A stretch of 64,000 nt of DNA from Glandiceps talaboti (GCF_964340395.1 NC_135550.1:22018176-22082175); one strand, 5' to 3'; shown: positions 51,901 through 64,000, numbered from the stretch's first letter. The notes: generated by a model not told the origin, from the sequence alone. Numbers and translations: made by a program.

Positions 51901-53578
51901 TAGTACTGGTATACACTCACGTCAAGTTTACAGAGATTTGATGACTGGGACACTGAGCACTCAAAAATGTGGGTGGACCAGCCTTGGTATTAATGGGAAA
52001 AATACCAATGACTCTAGTGTCAATATTTCGCAGCAATTAAGCCAACAATTTCTATCTACAAAACATGATTGACAAATAAATGACAGAGGTATTTCATATA
52101 AATGCAAATTCATCAAATAATATCATAACAAATTAACATGAAAGGAACTAACTGGGAGCCAAAGTGGTGAAATGTTGATAAGGGTGATGTAACCTTGGAA
52201 ATAATTTTTTTGCTGACCATGAAAATGTTGTCTTTCTCTTGGAGATTGACCAAGTAAAGTTTACTATGGAAAGAATTTAATGTCAACACTGTACAGGTAC
52301 CTGTCATCAGTTTTATTTCCCAACACCCATGTGAGAAGAAACCTTGCCCCTCAAAGACAATCTACCTACCCTACAATCAAATGGTTCAACCATAAACATA
52401 TGAACTCATCAGCTTGGAACTTTGAGGTAAGACACATACAGGGGGGTCACACACATATTTGAATTAGTTTCACAAAGTTGTGATTCCAATGAACAATGAC
52501 GTGATGTAACAAGCATAGGATGGTATCAATGCAATGGTGCAAGCAATACCAGGAAGTGAACAATGCTCTTTAAAAAGAGTGTCATTTATAGCCAGGAAGT
52601 AGAATGGAGATCAAGTATGTATATGCATGTCCGAACACACCAATAATTAAGTAACAAATTCCTGTATAATTTATGAAAGGAGAATTACAATGTATATGGA
52701 GTGCTTATTGTGGTCAATATTCAACTATGCATGGGAGGCTATTTATACAAAGACCCATAGAGTATGAGTAGAACTGTAGATAACTATTGATATATTGCAC
52801 ACTTTGTACTGTTACTGTGTATGTAATTGATTTGGTAAAGTCACACACACACAGTGTATACACTAACTTTGTGTTTTCACATGTATATAAATGGTAGGTA
52901 GAGATAGAGTAAACCACAGACTGGGTTAGACACCTACCAACCTCTACCTTTCACACTTATGTTTGTTTTCATATTTTATACACTTTTACATTTATTATCC
53001 TGACAGAGACCTATAATGGCTCAATGGCCTTTCATACTTCCTCAATTTCATGGGGAGCATAAAATCCATGGCATACATTGTATATCCCCATACCAGCTCC
53101 CCCTCCCCCCATCATTTCTACTTCAATGTTGTGTTTAGTTGACTAGAGGTGAACGTGGATTCAACACATGAATTGTGAATATAGACAACATTCAATCTGG
53201 CATTTCCTTTAATCTGTTGTGAAAGAATCAAAATTTACACACAAAAACTTGAAGTGAAATTTTGGCAGTTCAAAATATGGTTGTACACCGGTCTATGAAT
53301 GGGTTATATATGCCTACAAATCAAAACGAGGCAGGGGATATACATGTATATATATCATGACAATTTTATAAAATATATTTATTATTAACAATCTATTGAA
53401 TATTATCTCAATAGCAACTGGAAATTTACACTTACGTTTTCTAACAGTTCATATTATCTGTGGCCAGGTAAACCCCGTAATAACCTCTGAATGACCAGTG
53501 TGTAAAGTTAAAACAACGGAACCTAACATACATGTATCCCTCAAACCAACATTTTGCATGTACAGTATCACACATTGT

Positions 53579-53594
53579 CCTATAGAGGGCGCTG
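53579..53594 (+). promoter_or_regulatory. CTCF-like motif, weak
   Basis: CCTATAGAGGGCGCTG is near the CTCF core and shares CCTATAGAGGGCG with the site at 8677-8691. Confidence 0.25.
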
Positions 53595-54575
53595 TACTTA
53601 TGGCAACTGTTTTCAGCTCAGCAGCCATCACACACGGAACAAGCAATGTAATTATCTGACAATCAATTTTAAGCGTTTAGTAATATTTCTTTTTGTTTAG
53701 TGACCTTAATCAGACTGAGTATTCATTAGAACTCATTTGGTTCAAAATTCAATTTATTTTACACCACAGAAGTGATAAACGTTTGTCTCTTGAGACACAT
53801 ATTACCTAGCAGTTACAGAATCTTTTCCAAGCCTTCAGAAATATATTTTGACAAGTAAACATTACAGTCAATCACCCTACAAACTAAAATTCAAATTACT
53901 CTCATGACAAACTGAAAAGAATGATGTCTAAAATGTCGCATTTAGGCCTAAAAAAATAAATTGTGTGGTTACGGTTACGCTCAATTTTAGAATTTTAGGT
54001 AGGCAGATTTTTAACTTTTTAATTTTTTTTAAATTTTATTTTTCATGTGCGTGTGTGTCTAGTTCAAGTAATAAGTTTTCTGTTGTTTTCAATACTGTCT
54101 CTGTGTTATTGGTTTCTTCCCATCACTACACATTGGAAAAACAGTTTTATATTGTTTTCTTAAGTTGATGTCAGTTTCTGCACCTCAATACCAGTGGCCA
54201 CAGAAATGTCCTTATGTCCAATGTCAGCACCATAATGGTGAAAGTCTACTGGCATGGCACACATTAGGTCCGGTCTGACAGCAATGGCGTCATGAACATC
54301 ATTAAATATCCTTATTTCTCACTATTTCTCATGAGACTTCAGAATTTACGTGATTTAATTATTTTTTTCTCGATTACATTTAAAAAAAGTTTAGGGTTGG
54401 CAGTGAAAATCTAGGTGGGGTTGGGTAACAGGAACCAAACAACTTTTTTAAGGCCTTAGTTGTATTACACTTGAGGGGCTTGTTTAAATTTAATTGCACT
54501 GAAAATAAAAAAAATTACAGAGAACTGATGTGACACACATTTTTTTTTATTTTCACATCACGTATACATATGTAA

Positions 54576-54672
54576 TGTACGTATGTATGTATGTATGTAC
54601 GTACGTACGTACGTACGTACGTACGTACGTACGTACGTACGTACGTACATACATACATACATACATACATAC
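54576..54672. repeat. (GTAT)n(GTAC)n(ATAC)n self-complementary microsatellite
   Basis: GTAT units lead into about 12 pure ACGT/GTAC units and then ACAT units. The whole array is its own reverse complement, so it can extrude a cruciform. Confidence 0.95.
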
Positions 54673-55215
54673 AGTTACACACACAAAAACAATCTTCGAG
54701 TCAGTATTTCCTACCAATCTACATTATTTACAAACACTTACATGAATATGAATGTATGAAACAAATCATTACTTAGACATGTTTCTCTTTCTAATAATAT
54801 TCTATGTATATTTGGCTAAAATTAATAATTTGTTGTTAACAGTAATGCCCTCGTAGCTGCCATTTTTCTAAATTTTTCATAATTTTTGCATTATGAAAAA
54901 ATCTCTGCACTTTTTAAATGGAATATTTAAATCATTTTGATTAAGTGAATTACCCGCTAGGTGATAGTAATAAACACTAGCTTGATGTCTGTATGTAAAC
55001 AAGTGAGTAAAGTACAGACCATTTACATAGTTATCAACAAACCAAATTTGGCGGGATGCCTAGTTTGATCACAAGGCAATCATGTATGCTTCAGTAAATA
55101 AAACTTCATAAATATCTTGAATATAAGAATGAAAGTTCTATTTTTTTTTTTAAGTTTCAGTTACACTAAGGGGGCTCAAAACTGAAACTTCTAAAGTCTT
55201 CATTTTATGTATTTC

Positions 55216-55455
55216 AAATATCAGAGATGGACTGTCAACATAATGAACATGATATTCCTTGTTCTCATTCAAATATCAGAGATGGACTGCAAACATGATG
55301 AACAAGATATTCCTTGTTCTCATTTACATATCAGAGATGGACTACCAAAATAATGAACAAGATATTCGTTGTTCTCATTTACATATCAGAGATGGACTGC
55401 AAACATGATATTTCTTGTTCTCATTTATTTTTAAATATCAGCGATGAACTGCTAA
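55216..55455. repeat. 55-bp minisatellite, five units
   Basis: TATCAGAGATGGACT recurs at about 55219, 55274, 55329, 55384 and 55436. Each unit continues with AAC-rich sequence and GATATTCCTTGTTCTCATT. It ends about 40 bp downstream of the PDZ exon donor at 55494. Confidence 0.9.
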
Positions 55456-55493
55456 CGTGTCAGTGACCGCCATGAGAAATGTACACTACTCAC

Positions 55494-56598
55494 CGCCTGG
55501 TGACCTCCTCCTGACTCGAAGGGATATTGATCTGGTACGGATACACTATAAAGTAAGAATGAGAAGTATGCTAGTTATTGTGTGCATTCATTTATAGTCT
55601 ATGATGACACTTACCCTTCATATACTTTCTTACAGAGCCATTATCTTGATGTAGTATTAAAAAATTTACTGACATTTACTCAAATATCTATAAAATGAGT
55701 TGATGTCTTAAGGTTAGTAATGCTTCTGAGTTCATTTGTCTCAAGGTCTTAGTGAAGTTAGTAATATTCCTGAGTTCTTTTCTTTTCAACAAAGGCCATG
55801 TTCTGAAATTGACAATGTTAATGAACATCGAGGTCAAGTTCATACAGTTAAACTAATAAAACTCTGACACAGACCCATGGGCAATTCCTGTAATTTAAGC
55901 ACAAAATTTACCACACTAAGTAAAGTACATAAGTTAATATATTTCATGGTTTCCGATATATTCTCAAATAACGTTTACGTAGACTAGTAACATCAAAAAA
56001 TAGATTCTGATAGCTGTGGGTGATAATTTGTTTAATTCTTGCAGCATGACACACATTTCTATGTATACAACGTATATTCTTGTGTTCTGAAGGAGCCCTT
56101 CTTGGATACACTGAGCTCAGTACCCTGGGGGTATTTGTTTTAAATACTTGTTTGTGAAAAGAAAACTTCCATGAAACCATCATGATTTCAAAACACAAAC
56201 ATACAACATATGCATTTGTTTGAAGACCACAATATCAATATTAAACCTCAGTGCAAGGGAGGGATGATCAGGTGTTTTGTTATGGGGTAGTAAATTTAAG
56301 AATGTTTAAAAGTTCCCTTCACATTTGGCCTATAGGTGCAGGCTCTGAACCAGTAGCACGGCTGAATGCAAAGAAAACGATGTTGTTTCACTTTATTTGC
56401 CCCTTTTTTCTTACATATATAAAACCTTGGCAAAAACAAATGATCACAAGTAAATATTATAGAGAATAGAGACAGCCTGCATGCATACCTTGTGGATATG
56501 TTGTATAACTTCGGCATGTGTTGCATTTTCCAATGATATGCCATTGACTTCTAAAATATCATCTCCTACTTCCAAGTCAGCTCTGTCAGCTGGAGAAC
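55494..56598 (-). CDS. Two exons encoding the C-terminal half of a PDZ domain, probably 5' PALS1
   Basis: Exon 56598-56489 (phase 1 in, phase 0 out) encodes GSPADRADLEVGDDILEVNG then ISLENATHAEVIQHIHK. Exon 55545-55494 encodes CIRTRSISLRVRRRSPG and leaves phase 1. Together they are the second half of a PDZ domain: the GDxILxVNG strand, the alpha-B helix with the ligand-contacting His (THAEV) and the last strand SLRV. Both have good splice sites. The next same-strand exon with matching phase is the first long PALS1 exon (acceptor at 48509), giving [15 protein letters not shown]. Human PALS1 has a single PDZ, so this would be a second one. The first half of the domain was not found upstream. 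Alternatively the exons belong to a separate gene whose 3' end I missed. Confidence 0.7.
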
Positions 56599-57049
56599 CT
56601 ACAATAAAAACAAAATGGAATCAAATTTTAATTTAGAAAAAATCATTCAAAGAATATGGTCTTTCCTGTAATGTGTTCTAGCTTTATTAAAAGAAGAAAT
56701 ATATTTTTATTTTTGTTTGGGATAACACCCCAACATCACATGCTTGGAGATAACTCTGTGATATAAAAACGGTGGATACACAATACAATTTACATATGTG
56801 ATTGAGGGTTTATTTTTTTACGGTACTAAAGTTTTAAATTTTATGAAATTTTTCAAATTTCCCTACAGATGTCCAAGGTAATTTGATATTTTACAATATG
56901 AACCAACCTTAGGCAGGCCCGCTAAAGATACATATTAGAAAATGTTGATGATGAACAATTACTATTATACTATTATCAACAAAACACGAACATTTAATTA
57001 GACAACTCTCACGTTATGTTCACTTTGCTTTTCAGAAAAGAGCTGAAAT

Positions 57050-57178
57050 GGTTGAAATGGTTGGAAAAATCTAGATGATGGTAAACCACTGTACAACTTT
57101 TGGTTTATAAAGTTTTGTATATAAAGGCCGGTGGCCTAATATGATACAAATAAAACATTCATCATTCATCATATTAGA
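57050..57178 (+). repeat. Possible 3' tail of a non-LTR element
   Basis: TAAAGGCCGGTGGCCTAATA followed by TGATACAAATAAAACATTCATCATTCATCAT resembles a retrotransposon 3' tail with short direct repeats. There is no coding remnant. Confidence 0.25.
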
Positions 57179-57497
57179 AAATGTTTGAAATTCTTTGAAT
57201 TGATTTGAGCATACCATTTTGCATGGGTTCTAGATTATATCATCAACACATTGACCATGTCAATGTTAAATACACCTGAATGATGTCTGGGTCAATATGT
57301 GATTTCTAAGACCACACTTGACCTTACTCAATTGACAAGTACCGGTACAAGTTCAAGTATTTATAAAGACATTTTTGACATACTTTTCAAAGCCCAAGTA
57401 TTTTGCTTGGCAAAGACAGCATTGCATGAAAGTTACATGTACATTAACCAACTACATTTTTTGAGGGTATATGGGACACTGAATAAATGTCCTCAAA

Positions 57498-57780
57498 ACA
57501 CACACACACACACGTACACGCACACGCACACACACAGAGGAACAGGCAGGCACAAACATACAGACAGACAACCACAAGTACGTTCGTTCGCAAGTTCACA
57601 CACACACACACACACAGAAGCAGGCAGGCACAAACATACAGACAGACAGACAGACAACCACATGCATGTTTGCTCGCACGCTTGATAGCATGCATGCACA
57701 TATACACAGAGGAACAGGCAGGCACAAACATATACATGTAGGCAACATGCATGCATGTAGACACAGACAGATACACATAC
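57498..57780. repeat. CA/CAGA compound repeat with three larger units
   Basis: The segment GAACAGGCAGGCACAAACAT (or GAAGCAGGCAGGCAC) with flanking CA and CAGA runs recurs three times (about 57539, 57617 and 57711), so a composite unit of roughly 80-95 bp has been duplicated. Frames across it are artefacts. Confidence 0.85.
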
Positions 57781-58140
57781 ACAAAATGTTCCATTTACAT
57801 GCCATTTGAAGACCCAGATTGACCCCAGTCAGATTGAGTGAGTGACAGTCACACTTGTCAGTATATATGATAGTCTAATGACAACACAGACAAAAGTTCC
57901 CTACATAACTCAACAAAGAGTTTGTCAGATCTGACAATATATAGTTGAAGTCATCAACACATCTGTCTAAATTGAATAAAGCTTTAAATGTAATCTTTAT
58001 ATACCCAACATATCCTACATGGACATCAAACTGATCATCCTTAAATCTAGGTAGGAGTGGGATGGGGTGCCAAACAGTCTATATGTATATCATGTTTTGA
58101 ACCAGTAAATACTTAAGATGTTTTATCACTCATTTCTTAT

Positions 58141-58432
58141 ATACATACGTACATATGTACACACATACACTAAAATACATACATACATACATACATACAT
58201 ACATACAATACATACATACGTACGTACATACATACATACACACATACATATATACATACAAACAAACATACATACATACATACATACATACATACATACA
58301 TACATACATACATACATACATACATACATACATACATACACACACACATACATACATACATACAATACATACATACGTACGTACGTACGTACATACATAC
58401 ACACACATACATATATACATTATTACGTACAT
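58141..58432. repeat. (CATA)n microsatellite with CGTA islands and internal duplication
   Basis: A long CATA array. The segment with ACAATACATACATACGTACG occurs twice (about 58204 and 58361). Confidence 0.95.
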
Positions 58433-59418
58433 ATATGCATATTAAAGTGGTACAAGCTCAAGTTTATAAGCATTTTACACAAGTGAAAATACTTACTTAA
58501 AACTTTGATTTGAACTACCAGTATTCTAATAGTAGAATAATGTTAACGTCAATGATGCATGCCTTCTAAGTTCTATACTATCAAAATTTTCTTTTGACGT
58601 TTTTTGAACAGTTGATTCATAACAGGCATCATCACACATCAGATTGTTTATACATGTATCTTTATAATACCAAGTTTGAGTTCAGTCAATTGCAAGCGAG
58701 TATGCTTCAATAAGGAAAACACTGAGTTACTTTCGAATATGAACCAAACAGTACGCCTCAAAATATATGAATTCAGTTTGTGCTTTTCTTTAACAAGATT
58801 AAAGGTCCATTTTATATTACAATTAAAATTTGGTCAACAAAAACACCAGGAAAGAGCTATAGAAAAAAGTTAGCAAAAATGCTTATCCTATCTATTCATA
58901 TGGTTCTATTAAGATAACAGTAACGCCAGAACGTGGATTTCAAACATTGGGCTTTACACTTCTACCATTAATTAATTAATGAGTGTTTAGACCTGGAAGG
59001 CATGTCCTATGTGCTTATGCTTTCATACTGTAATTCTGGCTGTTGAATATTTGATAGTCTGTTATCAGCATTAACATACAAATTCTATAAATGAGCCAAG
59101 AGTAAATGAGAAAAACATATTATCCATTCTGAAAGAGTATTAACCCATGTTTTGTCACGTTTCTCAGAGCCAAAGGGAAAGAAATAATCATACTTATGAC
59201 CACATTGAAGATATAGATATCAAAAAGTGTACTATTGAGATTTGATACATATTATGTTTCATTGAACATAGGCTATACAATGATTGATGTACATACACAC
59301 ATACACTTATTGTATACATGTTTACCCTTTGGTGAAATTTACTAACATTGGATAAGGGATCAAGAAATTATTTTGCCATGGAAAGCTTAACATTAACAGC
59401 AGATGACACACACAGTCT

Positions 59419-59702
59419 CAGGGCTTGAAATTAACTTTTTTCTTGGTAGTCCTAGTGGGCTACCAGTTTCACAAATTGGTAGCCCAAGGACTGTGACCTG
59501 TAGTCTGATATTCCTGAACTGAAAACACAATTCCTCTATTGGAAATATTTGTATTATTAAAATACCTTCATGTCCATAAATCTTCCATCCTCATCACATA
59601 ATCAGTGGTAGCCTGTGTGGGCTACCAGTTGCAAACTATGGTAGTCTCATGACCAGAATTGGTAGTCTGTGGGAATGGGACTACTGTTAATTTCGAGCCC
59701 TG
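59419..59702. mobile_element. 284-bp hAT-like MITE
   Basis: Terminal inverted repeats CAGGGCTTGAAATTAAC and, complemented, CAGGGCTCGAAATTAAC differ at one base. The interior has several short inverted GGTAGYC/GGGCTACCA blocks. Termini of this CAGGG type are known from hAT-type non-autonomous elements. No clean 8-bp target duplication is visible, so this copy is old. Confidence 0.75.
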
Positions 59703-61280
59703 CATGACAGCTATATGTACAGTACATTGATAGCTGTAAGCATTATAGTTTATACTGTACAGAGACATACAATATGCACTATGATAAAGTTTTTCCACCT
59801 CAGCTGGTCACATAGTGTATGCATTTATCAAGTTATCTAGTTGCTGTGGCAACAATTAATATCATGTCAAATAAAATTCAGTTTTCACCACTGTCAGCAT
59901 GTACATGTAGCGTGTGAGTAGTCTGGTACTAGTGGTACATGTAGTTTGATTCAGCTGCACTATCTTTTCAATTTCTACTTATATTGCCTGTGATCAATGC
60001 ATGTAAGTACTTCATTGTGAGTGTGCAACATACATGTAAATGGTTGCTAATTGCTAAATGCATTTTGAAGATACATGTATGGGACTGGAATCTTTTCAAA
60101 ACACAACTTTACTCAGAAGACGACAGAATTACAACAAAGAGTAGGGGAATAGGACAGCTTGAATTTTGATCATCATTTTGCTAAGTAACATGTACACTGT
60201 CTTTACACATTTAGTGAAAATGCAGACCGGGTGCGAGTGACCGGATGCTGGGTTAGTTTCACAATTATTATTATAGCCTAGAATCCAATCCTGTGGGGAT
60301 TTTGCTCTTGCTTGTCCCCTAGCTATCATACCTGGCATTTCACTATGACGGTCATACATATTCAAACCTAATTCACTAAAGTTAGATCACAATTTCGAGC
60401 AGCAATTCTGAATATGGTAGTCATGTTTACATCATACGGCTCAACTTTCGGAGTTGGTTCTAATCACGTAGTGATGTTACTGATGTCATCTCACAGGAGG
60501 AAGAATTAAAAGCAAAATAAAATTTGCATTGGTTCCCTGGCCAAGGCGTCATTAAAGCAATAGGTTTATTAATGAAATGTCAGGAGTGAGAGTAATATCT
60601 CACACAACTGGATACTAGGCCACAGAGATTAGTATCGCGATCATGTTCATTTAAATGACAGGCTATCAAAGCTTTATTACTTTGTAGTCACTGTTGTTTA
60701 CTCTGAAATCTTTCTCCTATACATTCTACATGATACAATCCCCGGATATATGCAATCAATATTTAAAATGTAATCTACAATAAATAATGAACTATACTAC
60801 ATAAAGTCATCTATATAACAAGTGATAACAAATACAATATCAAACAAATTTATGATTGCAAGTGTTTTGTGAACTTCATTTTGTAGAACATTCGTTTTCT
60901 ATTTCCTGTTTAGTTCTGGTAATGCATTATTAATAACACTACCTGTTGGGTAAATATCTAGATGTTATTCCCAAAATCTTTCTTTATTCAGTCAAGGAAA
61001 ATAAGAGTGACCTAAGGGGCCTTCATCACTACTGGTCTAGTCTAGCAACTTGTAGTAGCAACTCATAGGTCATGAGTATTTTCCAGCTGAACAAACAAAA
61101 ATATTGGAAAATAACATAATAATACCAGTACCAGTAATAACAGAATATTCGGGGAAATTAATGCCAATTTTAAACATCTTGATTAATATTGCCTATGTGG
61201 GATTTCATTTAAGATTTTGAAGTTTAAAGTAAGGATTATGAAATAAACTTAGAGAAATTGATAGCTGATACCACTGTAAC

Positions 61281-61353
61281 CAGTGTTGCAGCCAGCCTTT
61301 TGAAAGAGTGGGACATAATGTCCTGAAACTTTCATTTTTCTGGGTCATCATAC

Positions 61354-61384
<31 letters not shown>

Positions 61385-61692
61385 AGGGACATTACAAAAA
61401 AACGCCAATAGCATTGTAGCACAACTGTACAGTTTTTTTCAAAATATTTACCCACATGCTGACCCATGCTAGATATTTGCTGAATGATTATGCAGTTGCC
61501 TATCCAACCCTGTTGTTATCTATGCAATATACAAGATCATTTGACTGTTGCTATAGACGTGGTCATGTTGCTAAACATATTTGCATACAATTTTAGTGTG
61601 GGTCATCTATGACCCGTCACTTCCAAAATTGTGGGTCAGGTCAAAAAAATGTGTGTCAAATGACCCAAAAAAACCCTCTGGCTACAACACTG
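61281..61692. mobile_element. About 412-bp inverted-repeat element with poly-G tract
   Basis: Ends CAGTGTTGCAGCCAG and, complemented, CAGTGTTGTAGCCAG. Inside are ATGTCCTGAAACTTTCATTT, GGGTCATC blocks and a T10G21 homopolymer junction (61355-61386). It contains a core (61403-61588) homologous, in opposite orientation, to 23268-23620. hAT-like by its termini. Confidence 0.65.
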
Positions 61693-63220
61693 TTGATACA
61701 TGCTATAGAACATCTTAACACCACTAATATTACATCTGTATTGCTATATTATATTGTATTACTATTACATTACATTGCCAGCATCAAGAAAATAGCTATC
61801 ATCACAGATGTTTGACAAAATCAGAAACTTTCAATCGCACAAACATTGAGAGTCATGATAATAAAGAGCACTATTGAAATATTTGTGTGTTGTTCAATAG
61901 TATTACAGTAGGGTGACAACATTTGTCATCTGCGCAATATAAATATAAAATTAAATCTACAGTACTAACAAATCAAATTTTGTCTAGTTATCTACTAGTT
62001 GTTCATTTTACTTGATAAAATTTCCAATGTTTTTATTAACTGTTTACATGTATATCACGCAATAATATGTTACAAGCACCTCACTCGTGGTACAATATCA
62101 ATCATTGTTGTTATCTGCTGTATTTTCTAGTACCCCATGAAAATACAGATGATTGAACAATTTTCACATCGAAGTATGTACATCACATCATTAGCCACTT
62201 TCAAATGCTTGGGGATTGAATGTACTGTATCATGGGTATTAAATGTCACTAAAAGGAAAGAAATAAAAAATTGAGACTCTTAATCCCTGTACCAGGATCT
62301 TTTATGTTATGGGCTGATTAGCCTTGAAATGGGTAGCATGCCTTCATAAGCAATGCAATGCTGAATTTATTTTGATATAAGCAAACACCAGAATCAAATT
62401 ATCAAATTCCGCTATGTGTAAATAGTTGTTCATATCAACTCCATCATCAAGATAACAGTTAGGCCTGACCTGATCCAATATTTATGTGTCAGTGACCACT
62501 ACTTTCTGGTCTATATTCTCTCTAGTTACAACATAAAGCAGTGGTCACCAATGACGTACATGAAGTATTAAATGATGCTAGGTTTGTACAAAACAGCAGT
62601 ATCAAACAGGTGGCCTAAATCAGATCACGCAATTCATACAGTACTAAGTAATTGAGAAGCATGGCAATCTAGGACAGCAAGTAAATGTGGGAATGTCCAA
62701 CATACACTGTTTACAGTAAAGGCAATTTTACTATGCTGTTATGCTTCATTAGATAGTCAGTTGATTGAAGTTAATGGCTACATGATAGACAAATCTACTG
62801 GTACTGGTAACAGTTTACAGAGACAATGTGGAGCAGAACAGAGCCATGTCGCTAACTTGAGTTCTAGTTTATGTCAAGAGCTGTTCATTCTGTTCCTCCC
62901 ACTATATCAAGACAGGTATATTCACTATTATAGATAGCGGTTCAAGAACAGCAGTTTTCTGTTAGTGTGCATGTACATGTACTTGACTAAAGAGAGAGAG
63001 TTACACACCTCAATTCATTAGTAGCACATACTAAATGATACACATTACATTAAAATACAATTAGTAAAAGTTCACTTTCCACTTTTTTAGGATATGGGTC
63101 ATATTAGATGTAGATGTAGAAATTTAGATGCAGGCTAGTGACTTACTAATTGATATAATGACCTTACAAGTTACAACCAATTTACTAACTGACAGATCGA
63201 CTCAGACTGACTGACTGACT

Positions 63221-63221
63221 T

Positions 63222-63275
<54 letters not shown>

Positions 63276-63433
63276 TGACTGACTGACTGACTGACTGACT
63301 GACTGACTGACTGACTGACTGACTGACTGACTGACTGACTGACTGACTGACTGACTGACTGACTGACTGACTGACTGACTGACTGACTGACTGACTGACT
63401 GACTGACTGACAGACAGACAGACAGACAGACAG
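63221..63433. repeat. (CTGG)n(CTGA)n(CAGA)n tetranucleotide array
   Basis: About 12 CTGG, then about 35 CTGA, then 6 CAGA units. Each block differs from its neighbour by one or two bases. The minus frame (Ser-Gln-Pro runs) is an artefact. Confidence 0.95.
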
Positions 63434-64000
63434 ATGCCCAAAATCTCTTAAGCTTTCCCTTTGGAAGCTAAAAACTCATTACTGGTATTCCCAGGAAGTA
63501 TTTTTGTCTTTGTTTGTGTGACAAGAACCTTAACGAGATTATCATCAGCACAACATTGTTAAAAAATGCAATGTTTAAAATCAGATTATCAATATCATTT
63601 ATCAAAGTATGATTCATTTTCTACATTGTTATCTTTTACTTTTTCTACAAAATATGATTTGAATAATATCTACAAAATTAAATATTGCACAGACACCATT
63701 GTAGAAAATATGTATTTAGATGAATAAAATTAAATGGCAGAGGCCTAAAAGAAATGACCATACATATAAAGTGTGGAAAGTACAATATGTTGAAGTGAAC
63801 TCTTGTATAAAGCGGCCTTGAAACATGCAGTGCCTGAATTCTTGTAGTCTTTTCTTAGCATCCCACATACCACCTTATTAGTGTCAAACTTGGATGGCAG
63901 ACTACCACAAAATAACTCAATTAATTGGACAACATTTTAGATAAACAACAAAGTCTGATGGCTAAATTTATCCAAAACTGAAAATATCCTACGCATTTCA

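Larger units (their letters stand above)
48509..55493. other. Presumed PALS1 intron
   Basis: About 7 kb without a supported exon, between the PDZ half at 55.5 kb and the long PALS1 exon. It holds simple repeats (CCCCA near 48640, the 33-bp array, the ACGT/ATGT array at 54.6 kb and the 55-bp array). Frames at 48814-49047, 52113-52307 and 53449-53646 show no family signature. Confidence 0.45.
56599..64000. other. Upstream region, probably a long 5' intron or flank
   Basis: I see no confident exon. A minus-strand segment near 60320-60373 (T|GAA TTA GGT ... CCA G) has fair splice sites and phases that would fit the PDZ exon, but its residues do not look like a PDZ N-half. The remainder is microsatellite arrays and MITEs. 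Confidence 0.35.

Noticed and set aside
60129-60373. Minus frame reading NMYDRHSEMPGMIARG, considered as the missing first half of the PDZ or a first exon
   Set aside because: Phases could fit, but the residues lack the GLGF-type loop and second strand of a PDZ and the acceptor is weak. Left uncalled.
63202-63441. Ser-Gln/Pro repeat protein
   Set aside because: Tetranucleotide repeat artefact.
1-64000. Retroviral, LTR or Polinton-like elements and toxin genes
   Set aside because: No paired long terminal repeats, gag/pol-type or capsid-type frames were seen; the only retroelements noticed are a SINE, a LINE end and a doubtful tail.

Overview
This is a window of an animal nuclear genome: AT-rich, with GT-AG introns and many microsatellites, fold-back elements (MITEs), one tRNA-derived SINE and a decayed LINE. 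The four recognisable genes resemble their human orthologues closely. The repeats fit a marine invertebrate, perhaps a non-vertebrate deuterostome or a lophotrochozoan, but the sequence does not settle the phylum.

Layout. 1-10.7 kb is gene-poor and repeat-rich; its only coding signal is an orphan terminal exon on the minus strand near 1.6 kb. 10.7-15.7 kb (minus) is a complete five-exon gene for a 326-residue protein with a GRAM/PH-like core that I do not recognise. 16-18.6 kb holds palindromes, poly-G and microsatellites, and a LINE 3' end. 18.7-24.4 kb (plus) is ATP6V1D, V-ATPase rotor subunit D (7 exons, 249 aa). 26.9-29.6 kb (minus) is ARPIN, an Arp2/3 inhibitor (5 exons, 227 aa). 30.0-34.8 kb (plus) is TTL, tubulin-tyrosine ligase (8 exons, 382 aa). 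ARPIN and TTL are head to head across 454 bp. 40.2-48.5 kb (minus) is the polarity MAGUK PALS1/MPP5 (12 exons, 876 codons). Two further minus-strand exons at 55.5-56.6 kb encode the C-terminal half of another PDZ domain and join it in phase. The 5' end of that transcript was not found and may lie beyond 64 kb.

All exon boundaries given for these genes were placed by hand from GT/AG sites, and the reading phases close across each gene.

Genes together. The set is housekeeping and cytoskeleton/polarity: proton pump, branched-actin inhibitor, tubulin tyrosination and apical polarity scaffold. ATP6V1D and PALS1 are convergent here with ARPIN and TTL between them. From memory, the human orthologues are convergent neighbours on chromosome 14, which suggests an ancient linkage.

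The points most worth a second look are the probable extra PDZ upstream of PALS1, the minisatellite built from the PALS1 C-terminal codons, a duplicated splice acceptor in ATP6V1D, and a 150-bp element whose insertion is proved by an empty paralogous site in the same window. I saw no rRNA, credible functional tRNA, CRISPR array, retroviral or LTR element, or Polinton-like element.
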